Assembly: GCA_945928575.1 (NCBI GenBank)
Contig: CAMENP010000005.1
Location: forward strand, 62,001-126,000
Source of the DNA: an uncultured Butyrivibrio sp.
GTDB lineage: Bacteria; Bacillota; Clostridia; Lachnospirales; Lachnospiraceae
Direction of reading: 5' to 3'
DNA length: 64,000 nt
In this document: one piece after another, positions 10,226 through 20,489 of the stretch
How the letters are laid out: every line of letters begins with the position of its first letter
Position numbering within the stretch: the first letter of the stretch is position 1
Program-made: the position numbers and the translations under genes
The notes under the pieces: generated by a model
Databases searched by the model: none
Seen by the model: only the letters and a program-made list of their open reading frames with translations
Told to the model about the DNA's origin: nothing

Positions 10226-11077
10226 TTATTCATATCTGACTGTGTATTCAGTCACATTCTTAACTGTCTCGCCGTCTATCTGCAGTGCACACGGTCTGTC
10301 AAAAACGACCTTGACTTCATGCCCGCTCCGTATGTCGACCATGTCTGTATATTTTGTATGTTCTCCGGAAAAAATCTTAGTGAAACGAATAAGTGTCTTA
10401 AGCCGTCCTGTTCCGTATATAACAACGCTGGTCACCGTATGCTGCGGATTATTGCGGTCCTGTTCGGGTGCAACTTTCATTCCGCCGCCATAATATCTGC
10501 CGAACATTGTAGGTGCAAGCCACACTTTATCATAATGTCTCGTCTCACCGTCGACAGTGACGTCTGCACCGCATGGTTTGAACCTGAAAAGGCATCCCTT
10601 AACGGCAATTGAAGAATAATTAATATTCTGCTTGCCTGCCGCGCGCTGCCTGTCGCCTTCCTCACAGCAGTATCCGTCTATTCCGAATCCTATTCCGTTA
10701 ATGAACTTATAAGTTACGCCGTTAACCGTAACCGTCGGGAGGCTTCTTATATAATCATTCAGCCTGATCCTGTATAACGAATTATCAGGATCGACATCAT
10801 GCTTAAAATCATTACCCGTTCCCGCGGAATAGAAAAAGATATCTCCGAGAATCTTAAGATTTCTGGAATCGTTAATGAAACGGTTAAGTGTTCCGTCACC
10901 TCCGACTATGTATACAATATCTTCCGGTTCTATTTTATCAATGACAGACACATAATCATCAATATCCGTCACCGCGTATATTTCCACATCCTGTCCGTCA
11001 AGTGTCTTCTTAATCAATTGAAGGTCTTCCGCAGCCTTACCGTTCCTGGCGCTGGGATTATAAAAAAGATAATTCAT
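10226..11077 (-). CDS. Diacylglycerol/lipid kinase family protein
   Basis: MNYLFYNPSARNGKA...VYIVGGDGTLNRFIND...FFYSAGTGNDF. Confidence 0.92.
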   Translation of the reverse strand: MNYLFYNPSARNGKAAEDLQLIKKTLDGQDVEIYAVTDIDDYVSVIDKIEPEDIVYIVGGDGTLNRFINDSRNLKILGDIFFYSAGTGNDFKHDVDPDNSLYRIRLNDYIRSLPTVTVNGVTYKFINGIGFGIDGYCCEEGDRQRAAGKQNINYSSIAVKGCLFRFKPCGADVTVDGETRHYDKVWLAPTMFGRYYGGGMKVAPEQDRNNPQHTVTSVVIYGTGRLKTLIRFTKIFSGEHTKYTDMVDIRSGHEVKVVFDRPCALQIDGETVKNVTEYTVRYE

Positions 11078-11907
11078 TTCTTACCTCCTGACTTCAAATG
11101 TTCTTCCATCATATTTCTGACAAGTTCCGATATCTCTCCTGTCTTCATATGCTCTATCTTATTATATGGTATAACATCTATAATATCCATTACTACCTTG
11201 GTTCTTCTGAACGGAAAATTCTTATGGATGTTGTCTGTTCCTCTTATCACAGATACTACAATCGGACACCGGGCCCATAATGCCGTCTTAAAACAGCCAC
11301 TGTGAAAATCGAGCAGGGCATCTCCCGTATTACGCGTTCCCTCAGGATAAACGCCTATGCAGGACTGTCCCGAGCTTATCATTCTGGCGGCTTTCATAAC
11401 CGATTCTGCGCCGCTGCGCATATTCTTACGCTCAAGCGGGATATATCTGCATCTGGTCATATATCTGTGTGCAAGCGGGATCTTAAAATTACCGCGTTTG
11501 GTAATAAATGCCATCGGCTGCAGCTTCATCTCTCCGCATTGTATAATCGGGTCATAGTTCGACCTGTGATTGGAAACAAAAAGGAATCTCTCATCACGGG
11601 GAATTTTATCCCTGCCATATACTACCACTCTTGCTCCGGAAAGGAATCCGGCAAACTCAAGCATAAGTCCGAATAATGTAGTGTAAAATCTGCTTGTTCT
11701 GTCATATTCTTTATTGATATTGACAGGTATCGAAATGATTGCACATATTATCCAGAAAAAGACACATAATGCTACCCAGCATATCAAAAACGAAACAATA
11801 AATACCAATACGCACTTATACGGTGCCGGATTATCAAAAACATGCATAAAAGCCGTGTAATAATATGACAGTGCTATGCTTATTACTGTTATTATAATAT
11901 CTATCAT
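11074..11907 (-). CDS. 1-acyl-sn-glycerol-3-phosphate acyltransferase (PlsC family)
   Basis: VSNHRSNYDPI and VYPEGTRNTGDALLDFHSG motifs. Confidence 0.92.
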   Translation of the reverse strand: MIDIIITVISIALSYYYTAFMHVFDNPAPYKCVLVFIVSFLICWVALCVFFWIICAIISIPVNINKEYDRTSRFYTTLFGLMLEFAGFLSGARVVVYGRDKIPRDERFLFVSNHRSNYDPIIQCGEMKLQPMAFITKRGNFKIPLAHRYMTRCRYIPLERKNMRSGAESVMKAARMISSGQSCIGVYPEGTRNTGDALLDFHSGCFKTALWARCPIVVSVIRGTDNIHKNFPFRRTKVVMDIIDVIPYNKIEHMKTGEISELVRNMMEEHLKSGGKK

Positions 11908-11974
11908 TTGAATTATTCCTTATTTTTCAATAGGTATTTATTGTAGCATTTTATCACAATAAATTCAATATTTT

Positions 11975-12862
11975 TCACTGAATAGTTTTCTCAGCATTAT
12001 ATTTATCAAACATCATAACAGGTCTGTATGAGAGCTTCGCCTGTCTTATTCCTTCAAGTCCAATATCATCTTCCCTGTTGACATATCTGAACCCGGAAAT
12101 CGAATTGGCTGCAAACTGTTGGTTAATCGCCTGATAAAGTCCCGGAATGTCCTCGTCCGCCTTCTCAAAGTGTGTCACAAAAGTATCTTCCGAAATCGCT
12201 TCTCCAAGTGTAAAAGCTGATACTTTGCCATCAATTCTTATCAGTCCGCCGATAAGATTGAACTTATCGAAATTATCAAAAACATTATCTATTATATCAA
12301 GTTCTTCCCTGTATTCTTCTATGTCTCCGCCTTTCCTGACTGCCCATTCTTCTTTCATCCGACGGCATTCCTCTATGTTATCTTTCGTGATTTCCTCATA
12401 TGAAAATGCATAAGTATTAAAAAATTTATTAAGATGATTCTTCTTGCCATGATATTTGGAACCGGAAAGTCTTATAAGATCATCGACCTCATATATATAA
12501 TCACTGTATTCCCTGTCATACCAGTACCTTAACTGTCCGACCATTTCCCTTTCAAGCCTTAATACCATATTCTCAGACATATTGGTAAGAACCATACGGC
12601 ATCCGTTATCAACGGCATCCTGCTCCAGTTTCATAACAAGTGCCGCCGGTTCCTCTATAAATTCTACAATTGAATAATATGCGGTCCGGTCATCAATAAG
12701 CCTGTATACCAACACATCATCAACAACAGCATACATAAGCTTATCCGTATCATTCCAGAAAAAAACATTTACCATCGCATATTCGCAATTACGAGTATGC
12801 GCAAGCCTTGTATGTTTTCTTAATTTTTCCATATCGTCAAATGTTATTTTGTTAAATTCCAT
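11975..12862 (-). CDS. DUF2156 / phosphatidylglycerol lysyltransferase C-domain-like protein
   Basis: YHGKKNHLNKFFNTYAFSYEEIT...YRYVNREDDIGLEGIRQAKLSYRP pattern. Confidence 0.85.
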   Translation of the reverse strand: MEFNKITFDDMEKLRKHTRLAHTRNCEYAMVNVFFWNDTDKLMYAVVDDVLVYRLIDDRTAYYSIVEFIEEPAALVMKLEQDAVDNGCRMVLTNMSENMVLRLEREMVGQLRYWYDREYSDYIYEVDDLIRLSGSKYHGKKNHLNKFFNTYAFSYEEITKDNIEECRRMKEEWAVRKGGDIEEYREELDIIDNVFDNFDKFNLIGGLIRIDGKVSAFTLGEAISEDTFVTHFEKADEDIPGLYQAINQQFAANSISGFRYVNREDDIGLEGIRQAKLSYRPVMMFDKYNAEKTIQ

Positions 12863-12886
12863 GTTATCTACCTCTATTCAAGTATA

Positions 12887-13417
12887 TTAGTACGGTATCA
12901 ATCCGCATACTGAGTACGGCGCTGCAGAATTCTTTACGCAGACAAGTGCATCGGGCAAATCGGGAATTATATCACCATCCGCCCTGAGTTCCGCGATAAC
13001 ATATTCTGTCACACTTTCATCAAATATATTCTCCGCGTCCCTGCTGATTTTTGCCGGAATGTGTTTATCAAACCCTAATTCCGCATAATATGATACAAGT
13101 TCTTCTTCGCCCGGTATAAGAAAAAAGTATCCGGCATCGGTATTATCAACAAAATATCTGATAAGCGCTGACATATATCCACGATTTCTGTAATGCACAT
13201 CCGTCGCCAATGCATACAGATAATAATTATTATCCGTTGTGGGAAGAGCGTACAGCACAGATACTATTATGCCTGATTCACGAACAACATATGTCTGTAC
13301 ATCGTTCCACACTTTGGACATAAATAATTCTATCATTTCCTTATCATCGTCAAAAGCCTCGCGCCATAAACTTTCAAGCCGTTCTACGTCATCTTTCCTT
13401 GCTTTATCTATTATCAT
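12887..13417 (-). CDS. GNAT family N-acetyltransferase
   Basis: LYALATDVHYRNRGYMSALIRYF acetyl-CoA binding motif. Confidence 0.88.
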   Translation of the reverse strand: MIIDKARKDDVERLESLWREAFDDDKEMIELFMSKVWNDVQTYVVRESGIIVSVLYALPTTDNNYYLYALATDVHYRNRGYMSALIRYFVDNTDAGYFFLIPGEEELVSYYAELGFDKHIPAKISRDAENIFDESVTEYVIAELRADGDIIPDLPDALVCVKNSAAPYSVCGLIPY

Positions 13418-13515
13418 AGCCGCCTCTTGTATTTATTAATTCATGTTTTAATTATACACGATGTCGATTCACTATGTAATTATCACATATTCCGTTTTTA
13501 ATGTCAATGTGTCAA

Positions 13516-13552
13516 AAATCCCTGCCGATATATCTATCCGGCAGGGATTTTT
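13516..13552. terminator. Hairpin downstream of the large surface protein gene
   Basis: AAAAATCCCTGCCG atatatctat CCGGCAGGGATTTTT. Confidence 0.85.
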
Positions 13553-13563
13553 ATTATTTGGTT

Positions 13564-16500
13564 TTATGCTCTTTTCTTTCTGCTTGCAAGTGTAATTGTA
13601 ACTCCAAGTCCTGCAAATGCCATAAGCATAGCATATAACATAAATGGTGCTGTTGCGTTATCACCTGTCTTTACATCATTGTCAACATATACTATTGCAT
13701 ATGTCGAGAACCTGTCTGTTCTGAATGTAATGGTTGAACTGTCTGTATCAAGATCCTCCAGCATATCACATACGCCATCATGGCTTCTCAATATGTAATA
13801 TTTCTCTTTACCAAGAAGATTATCAGGTATCTTAATCGTAATCTCAAGTTCATCACCAAGTACTTTTATTTTCTGCCATGGTGAATTGCCATTCTTAATC
13901 TGGAATGAAAGATCTATAAACTCTCCAATCTTACATATTCCATCTTTGTCCGCAAAGTTTCCGGTAAACTGCTCCATAAGAACTTTATCGGATTCTGTGA
14001 CCTTATCTGCCACGCGGACAAGTACAAGTCTTAAGAACATATCCTCACCGGCTTCAATGCGCTTGATGCCTTCTTCACCCACAACTGACTTAATTGCCTT
14101 GTATGCGCTTTCAAGCTTGACTCCGGCTATGATGTCTCCATCGGCGCTGTTATTCTTATCAAGCGATTCGATTATAAATGTTACGGTTCCGTCTCCGAGT
14201 TTACCGATAAACGATTTATCAACCGGTCTGTCGTTATCCTTGGAAATCGGTATTTTAATTACCGCTTCATCAACGGTTCCGCCTCCGGTGATACCGTCTT
14301 TGCCATCAACTTTTCCGCCAATTGCAATCACTCCGTCGCTCTTTATTGAGCCTTTGTTGTCAATATCTCCATCGCCCTTGATTGCACTATCCTTAGGAAT
14401 TTCAAGGCTTCCGCCCTTTTCAATCGTAACCTTGGTTCCTTTCGGAATTTCAATCGTTACATTATCCGGTACTTTAACCGGATGATTGATTGTAACATCT
14501 TCCCTGATCGTTATTGTTCCGCCGGCAGGTACATTCTTAACAGCTTCCTCAAATGAGCCTGTACACTTATTACCGTCTTTGTCAATCCACTCGGCTTCTG
14601 CTTCAAGCTTTCCGCCTTCTTTATTCTCTACAGGCGCCTTGATGCTTCCGTCGTTGTCTATTGTTCCTTCATTGTCAATCGGTTTCTTTCCTTCAACTTT
14701 ACCTTCCGGTTTATTGTTGAAATCTCCGGTGTTATTAAAGTTTCCGTCATTCTTAACGTCTCCACTGTTGTCAAAGGTTCCGTCATTCTTGATCGTACCC
14801 TTATTGTCCACGGTTCCGTCATTCTTGAATCCAGAACCCTCAGGTATATCAAGGCTTCCGCCTTCTTCTATCGTAAAATGGCTGCCTTCCGGTACCTCGA
14901 TTGTTACGCCCTCGGGTACGCTTACAGGTCCGTCCACATGCGGATCATCCTTTATTGTGATAGTTCCGCCTGCCGGCACATCTTTAAGAGCTTCTTTAAG
15001 AGAACCTGTGGTCTTATTACCGTCTTTGTCTGTCCACTCGGCTTCTGCCTCAAGCTTTCCGCCTTCTTTATTCTCTACAGGTGCCTTGATGCTTCCGTCG
15101 TTGTCTATTGTTCCTTCATTGTCAATCGGTTTCTTTCCTTCAACCTTACCATCAGGCTTATTGTTGAAGTCTCCGGTGTTATCGAATCCGCCGTCATTCT
15201 TAACATCTCCGCTATTATCAAATGTTCCGTCGTTATCAACCTGACCATTGTTATTTACGTTTCCGTCATTATCGAAAGTTCCGTCGTTCTTAATAGTACC
15301 TTTATTGTCCACGGTTCCGTCATTCTTAAATTCCGAACCTTCAGGTATATCAAGGCTTCCGCCTTCTTCTATAGTGAAATGGCCGCCTTCAGGTACCTCG
15401 ACAGTAACGTTGTCAGGTATCGTAACCGGTGCGTCTACATGCGGGTCGTCTTTTATTGTAATTGTTCCTTCAGGCGGAACATTTTTAACTGCGTTTGTGA
15501 ACGAACCGCTGTTTTTCCTGCCGTCCTTGTCTGTCCACTCAGCTTCTGCTTCAACCTTGCCGTCTCCGCTATTGTTAATTTCTGATTTAACAATTCCGTC
15601 ATTATCTATAGTTCCGCTGTTGCCTATAGGTGATTCGCCATAGATTCTGCCTTCGTCCTCATTATTGACTGTTCCGGTATTATTGAATCCGCCTTCATTG
15701 TCTACATCTCCGGCATTATTCATATTGCCACCGTTGTTGAACGAACCGTTATTTTCGAATTCGCTGTTGTTATTAAATTCACCTTCATTAGTGAATTCAC
15801 CATTATTATCTACAATACCGTCATTATTGAATACGGAATTTCCAGGTATATCAAGGCTTCCGCCTTCTTTGATCGTAAGCTTGCCTCCTTCGGGAACTTC
15901 AAGTTTGGTTCCGTCCGGCAGCTTGACAGGACTGTCAATCTCAGGATCGTTCTTAATTATAATTGTTCCGCCCTGAGGTACGTTTTCAATAGCTTTATCG
16001 AGTGAACCGCTGTATTTGTTGCCGTCGGCATCGCTCCATTCGGCATCTGCATTCAGCTGTCCTTCACTGCCGTTATTAACAGGCGCACTTATTACACCAT
16101 CATTATTCACCTCACCATTATTATTTATAGGTGAAGTTCCGCCGATGGTTCCGCTTCCGTTATTATCAATTCTGCCGTTATTTTCAAAATTACCGTTGTT
16201 ATCAACAGAACCGTTATTATCAACCGTTCCGCCTTCTTCTGTCTTAAAGCTTCCGCCTTCTTTGATGTCAAGAGCCGTGTTCTCCGGAATTGTAAGGTGT
16301 CCTCCCGGTGCAACATCAAGCTTGCCCGGTGATACTATGTTTATATCTGTTCCTTCAGGCAATATAACATCATCATCAATTAATACATCATTCTGTATGT
16401 CAAACGAAGGTCTGCTGTCAGGATTTTTACTTTTCTTATCATTGGCTGCATCAATGGCATCATCAAGACTTCCATATCTGTCATCACCGTTTTCATCAGT

Positions 16501-19500
16501 CCAGTGCGTTTCGAATGTAGACTTCTTCTGCCACTTTGCATAAAGTGTCACATCATCTGTAACAACATCAGAATCAAAATTCCACAATGTAGTAAGTGAT
16601 GCTTCTTTATACCATCCCATGAAATAATATATCTCATCTGTAGGTGCTTTAGGAGCATTGATTCTGTTGCCCGCAACTATTCCTGTGTAAGGCTCTGTTT
16701 CTGTTCCTATGCCGTCATTATAAAAATTAACTTTATATTTAAGAATTGAAAGTCTGGCTGTGTTGCTTTCCGCCGCATTATAATTAACGTCCTGTGCCGT
16801 ATATGCCTTGACATAATATGTACCGGCGTTAACAGGTGCAGCTCCTTCCGATGCTGCCCCGCTGTTAGCGTTCGTGGTAAGTTCCGTGCAGTTCTTGTCC
16901 ACATAGTATTTATATGTTACTGAGCCTGACGGTTTATCGGAAGAGCTTATGCCTTTAACATCCGCTGCATCTATTCCATGTGCATTTCCGTCATAGCTTA
17001 CAGACTTATCGCTCAATGTTATGCTTGCATCTGCGCGTCCAATCGTGACTGTTCTCATACTTGATACAGTCTGATATCCGTTCTTATAAATTGAATAATA
17101 GATATTATAAGTACCGGCATTCTTATATGTAAGAACAGTCGTCGAAAGATTTCCTTCACTGCTGCCGTACTTAACAGTATATCCGGCGGACGGATCTGTA
17201 ACCGTTACGTTCAATCCGTGATATGCTCCGTCATATGTTCCTGTATATCCGGAAACATTCCATGTCATATTTTTAAGCCATACAGCATACAGTGTCACAC
17301 TCTGATCTGCTTTATATGTTGCTCTCGGTTCATATGATACAGTGGTTCCCGTACTTTGTGTACTCCATCCCGCAAATGTGTATCCGGTTCTCGAAGGCGC
17401 TGATTTTGATATTACAAGATCCTGGCCTTTGATCTTATACTGTTCTGAAGGCATACCGGTCACACTGCTGTCTCCGGTGTTAGCATCATATGTTACTTTA
17501 TATCCCTGAACCACTTTAAATGTTCTGGAAACATCTGCCGATGTCTTAGTACCGTCAGCGCTTATCGCATGCATTGTAACCGTGTATGTGCCTTCGTTAA
17601 ACTTGCTGAGTGCAATTGTATGTGTGCTTGCCGGAGCAAAAGAATTACTGGTTCCTTTTCCTGCAGAATATACTATACTTCCGGACGAATTCTTAATTGT
17701 GTAATATACTGTAAATCCCGTAGTTCCGTCCGGCGAGTATGATTTATCGGTTATCGAAACATTATCCGAAATGCCTTTGATGTACTGTGATGATGAAAGT
17801 TCAAACGTTCCGTAAGGTGCTACCGTTGTTGAAGAGCTTCCCGATTTCTTGATCTGCTGTACAGCCACTGCCGAAGCTCCGTCTGCATCAGTTACCGTCA
17901 TTCTGATCATCCATGTATCAGTTCCTATATTTGAAGGAGCTGTTGTTGTCCACTCCGGACTGGATAAAGAAAGATTACGATATTCAATAACCGTCTCTTT
18001 AATACCGTCTGCAACGCTTCCCGATGCATTTGATACGTCAGTACAGAATTCCGGATCATATGACTTGTTATTTATGGTAATGGAGCCGTCATCCCCCGCC
18101 TTTGCCACAAACTGTGCCACCGGTGCCTCATGAATCCTGATTCTGGCCTTTGGTGTATCGGTCATGCCATTGTAATATATTTCATAGTATCCCGCTATTG
18201 CAAAAGAAGCAGTCGAGAGGTCCTGATAAGTACTTATATTATTATGAGCATCATCATATGATGTCTTACTGTATCCAACACTCCAGTTACCGTCATAAAG
18301 AGTCGCTCCGGTTGATTTAAATGAGAAGTTATCCGTTGTAAGGAACACATGTTCCGAACCCTGTGATACCGTAGCAAGCTTATTTGCAATAAGTGTTGCA
18401 ATAGCTTCGACCTGCAGGGCACGCGACTGTTTGCTGTATGTATTGCTTCCCGTAATCATGGAAGATGAATTAATGTTGACAAGTCCGCTTCCGTTACCGA
18501 CTCCGTCGACAAACACCTTGGACGCGTCAAAATTTCTGCTGCCGCACCATCCGATATATGTAATGTCGTCATCATTAAGTCTGTTAATAATCTCACCGGT
18601 AGTATACTCACTGCTGAAATCGCTTATCTCGTCCTCGTTAAGGTTAACAAGAAAACTCTGTTTGTCATCGCTCCAGTTGGTAGATCTTATAACCTCTGTA
18701 AGCGAACGCACATATTCCGAATCCATTTTCAGATTGGAAAGTGTAAGGCTTGTTATATCGGAACATCCGTGTGACTGATATGAAATAAGCGGTCCGAATC
18801 CTCCGCGGTATGTTATGTCATTATCATATCCTGCCGTCAGCGGGTACTGCTTATATGCCGTACCGGTGGCCGAATCATTCCATGTTACCATATTGCTGCT
18901 GCCGAGTGTTGCATTGTAAACGGAAGATGATGTTCCGGACGCAAGCCAGAGCTGTATATATGTAGGCATTATCTCGATTTTGACTTTACGATACATATTT
19001 TTCTGGGTAGAAGCATATGCCGTAGATGTTGCTATAAGCTTAATATTTCCGCCAAAAGTACTGCTTCCTGCTGTCGTAATCCTGCTCAGATCGGTAGTGT
19101 TCACACTATGATGGAATTGATATGCATTAACATTGCTAAGGGAAAAAATCTTAATCGTATTTCCCATTGCGCCGCTGTACTGGAAAAATACCAGGTACCC
19201 GTTAATAACCTGTGTATGGTTTTTGTATGAACCGGTCATGGATGTATTTACAAAAAAGCCAACGCCGTCAAGCGCATCATACGGTGCCTCCGAAAGTGTA
19301 AACTCTATTGTCTTCTTCGTAGACTGCGTATTAGGCAGATAATAAAAATCCTTATACGCATAAGAACCGTATCCGTTAAACGTCATGGAGTTGGATGACG
19401 GTGAATATATATGATTACCGCCGGCCGCATGATATTTACTTGATGAGCTGGTGTATTTTAAGTCACCTTCATTATTTGAACTTCCGGCATTTTTCTCATA

Positions 19501-19902
19501 ATATATATGTGAAGTGTCGCTTATATTATCGCTTTTGCTTGACGGAACATGATCGTATTTCCACCACGCAAAATCACTCGTTGAAGAAGATGCCGTACCG
19601 TCAACTTCCACGAAATCAACTCTGTCTTCACTTATACCGTGATTATTCTTAAGTGCTTCCTTTAATTCCTTTTCAAATTCAGAATAGTCAACCTTGGTAT
19701 TACCGACTGCAAGCGCTATCTCAGCTTTGGAATCGGAATCGATTTCAAGCGATACCTGCTGTGCCGTATCCGAGTCCGATGCCATTGCGCTTATGCTTCC
19801 GGCCGGAATAAGACTTACGGCCATCATTGCTGACAATGCCAGTGCTCCTATTCTGTTTAATCCCAGGTGCTTTCTCATATTTATCATTGCTCCTTTGAAC
19901 AT
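13564..19902 (-). CDS. Large repeat-rich surface protein (InlB B-repeat/MBG-like domains, Asn/Gly-rich repeats)
   Basis: 2112 aa; signal peptide (LALSAMMAVSLIPAGSISAMA); YDANTGDSSVTG...GWSTQSTGTTVSYEP and WNFDSDVVTDDVTLYAKWQ repeats; MBG-like GTYDGAYHGLNVTV / SVSYDGNAHGID; C-terminal VKTGDN-TM-RKKRA. Start could also be an internal ATG at 19887 or 19878. Confidence 0.9.
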   Translation of the reverse strand: MFKGAMINMRKHLGLNRIGALALSAMMAVSLIPAGSISAMASDSDTAQQVSLEIDSDSKAEIALAVGNTKVDYSEFEKELKEALKNNHGISEDRVDFVEVDGTASSSTSDFAWWKYDHVPSSKSDNISDTSHIYYEKNAGSSNNEGDLKYTSSSSKYHAAGGNHIYSPSSNSMTFNGYGSYAYKDFYYLPNTQSTKKTIEFTLSEAPYDALDGVGFFVNTSMTGSYKNHTQVINGYLVFFQYSGAMGNTIKIFSLSNVNAYQFHHSVNTTDLSRITTAGSSTFGGNIKLIATSTAYASTQKNMYRKVKIEIMPTYIQLWLASGTSSSVYNATLGSSNMVTWNDSATGTAYKQYPLTAGYDNDITYRGGFGPLISYQSHGCSDITSLTLSNLKMDSEYVRSLTEVIRSTNWSDDKQSFLVNLNEDEISDFSSEYTTGEIINRLNDDDITYIGWCGSRNFDASKVFVDGVGNGSGLVNINSSSMITGSNTYSKQSRALQVEAIATLIANKLATVSQGSEHVFLTTDNFSFKSTGATLYDGNWSVGYSKTSYDDAHNNISTYQDLSTASFAIAGYYEIYYNGMTDTPKARIRIHEAPVAQFVAKAGDDGSITINNKSYDPEFCTDVSNASGSVADGIKETVIEYRNLSLSSPEWTTTAPSNIGTDTWMIRMTVTDADGASAVAVQQIKKSGSSSTTVAPYGTFELSSSQYIKGISDNVSITDKSYSPDGTTGFTVYYTIKNSSGSIVYSAGKGTSNSFAPASTHTIALSKFNEGTYTVTMHAISADGTKTSADVSRTFKVVQGYKVTYDANTGDSSVTGMPSEQYKIKGQDLVISKSAPSRTGYTFAGWSTQSTGTTVSYEPRATYKADQSVTLYAVWLKNMTWNVSGYTGTYDGAYHGLNVTVTDPSAGYTVKYGSSEGNLSTTVLTYKNAGTYNIYYSIYKNGYQTVSSMRTVTIGRADASITLSDKSVSYDGNAHGIDAADVKGISSSDKPSGSVTYKYYVDKNCTELTTNANSGAASEGAAPVNAGTYYVKAYTAQDVNYNAAESNTARLSILKYKVNFYNDGIGTETEPYTGIVAGNRINAPKAPTDEIYYFMGWYKEASLTTLWNFDSDVVTDDVTLYAKWQKKSTFETHWTDENGDDRYGSLDDAIDAANDKKSKNPDSRPSFDIQNDVLIDDDVILPEGTDINIVSPGKLDVAPGGHLTIPENTALDIKEGGSFKTEEGGTVDNNGSVDNNGNFENNGRIDNNGSGTIGGTSPINNNGEVNNDGVISAPVNNGSEGQLNADAEWSDADGNKYSGSLDKAIENVPQGGTIIIKNDPEIDSPVKLPDGTKLEVPEGGKLTIKEGGSLDIPGNSVFNNDGIVDNNGEFTNEGEFNNNSEFENNGSFNNGGNMNNAGDVDNEGGFNNTGTVNNEDEGRIYGESPIGNSGTIDNDGIVKSEINNSGDGKVEAEAEWTDKDGRKNSGSFTNAVKNVPPEGTITIKDDPHVDAPVTIPDNVTVEVPEGGHFTIEEGGSLDIPEGSEFKNDGTVDNKGTIKNDGTFDNDGNVNNNGQVDNDGTFDNSGDVKNDGGFDNTGDFNNKPDGKVEGKKPIDNEGTIDNDGSIKAPVENKEGGKLEAEAEWTDKDGNKTTGSLKEALKDVPAGGTITIKDDPHVDGPVSVPEGVTIEVPEGSHFTIEEGGSLDIPEGSGFKNDGTVDNKGTIKNDGTFDNSGDVKNDGNFNNTGDFNNKPEGKVEGKKPIDNEGTIDNDGSIKAPVENKEGGKLEAEAEWIDKDGNKCTGSFEEAVKNVPAGGTITIREDVTINHPVKVPDNVTIEIPKGTKVTIEKGGSLEIPKDSAIKGDGDIDNKGSIKSDGVIAIGGKVDGKDGITGGGTVDEAVIKIPISKDNDRPVDKSFIGKLGDGTVTFIIESLDKNNSADGDIIAGVKLESAYKAIKSVVGEEGIKRIEAGEDMFLRLVLVRVADKVTESDKVLMEQFTGNFADKDGICKIGEFIDLSFQIKNGNSPWQKIKVLGDELEITIKIPDNLLGKEKYYILRSHDGVCDMLEDLDTDSSTITFRTDRFSTYAIVYVDNDVKTGDNATAPFMLYAMLMAFAGLGVTITLASRKKRA
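14480..16520 (-). repeat. About five tandem protein-level repeats of roughly 130-165 aa, each with short VDNxG/FxNDG subrepeats
   Basis: Repeated EAEWTDKDGNK...GTITIKDDPHVD...PEGGSLDIPEG...NDGTVDNKGTIKNDG...KKPIDNEGTIDNDGSIKAPVENKEGGKL. Two adjacent units have nearly identical DNA at 447-bp spacing (for example around 14641 and 15088). Confidence 0.9.
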
Positions 19903-19963
19903 AGTTAATCTATATTATTGATATTCGATTATATCATCACACCTGGGACAAAAGTGTGACAAA

Positions 19964-20422
19964 TCACCACCATCCAAAACATTTTCCCAGCCAATATATA
20001 AATCCGAGCGCGGAACTTGACAGAATGCCGTACAGAATAACCGGTCCCGCTATCGTAAATATCTTGGCTCCGACGCCGAACACCTGTCCCTCTTTCTTAA
20101 ATTCGATTGCAGCCGCCGCAACAGAATTGGCAAATCCCGTAATCGGAACCAGAAGTCCCGCGCCGGCAAATTTGGTAATCTTAGGATAAAGCCCCGTTGC
20201 CGTAAGGAGAACGGAGATCAATATAAGGATCAGCGAACACCATGTTGATGCGCTCGTCTTGTCAAGATGGCAGTAGAATATCGCAACATTGTAAATAATC
20301 TGTCCAAGAATGCATACGCATCCTCCTGCCACAAATGCCTTTATCATCTGCATAACCACACTGTGGGTAGGTGTTACTTTTTCAACATACCTGTTATATT
20401 GTTTTTTGTCATTTTCATCCAT
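19964..20422 (-). CDS. spoVAC: Stage V sporulation protein AC
   Basis: MDENDKKQYNRYVEKVTPTHSVVMQMIKAFVAGGCVCILGQ...GLYPKITKFAGAGLLVPITGFANSV; start revised to 20422. Confidence 0.93.
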   Translation of the reverse strand: MDENDKKQYNRYVEKVTPTHSVVMQMIKAFVAGGCVCILGQIIYNVAIFYCHLDKTSASTWCSLILILISVLLTATGLYPKITKFAGAGLLVPITGFANSVAAAAIEFKKEGQVFGVGAKIFTIAGPVILYGILSSSALGFIYWLGKCFGWW

Positions 20423-20489
20423 TAAAAAAGCCCTCCCGCTTATAATATCTGTCAGAGATATTATTTGCAAAGAGAGCTATAATATGCGG

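Noticed and set aside
13886-16543. Series of long plus-strand ORFs (199, 252, 235, 131, 103, 175 aa)
   Set aside because: Antisense shadows of the repetitive Asn/Gly/Asp-rich surface protein; low-complexity Ser/Pro/Leu translations with no recognisable domains.
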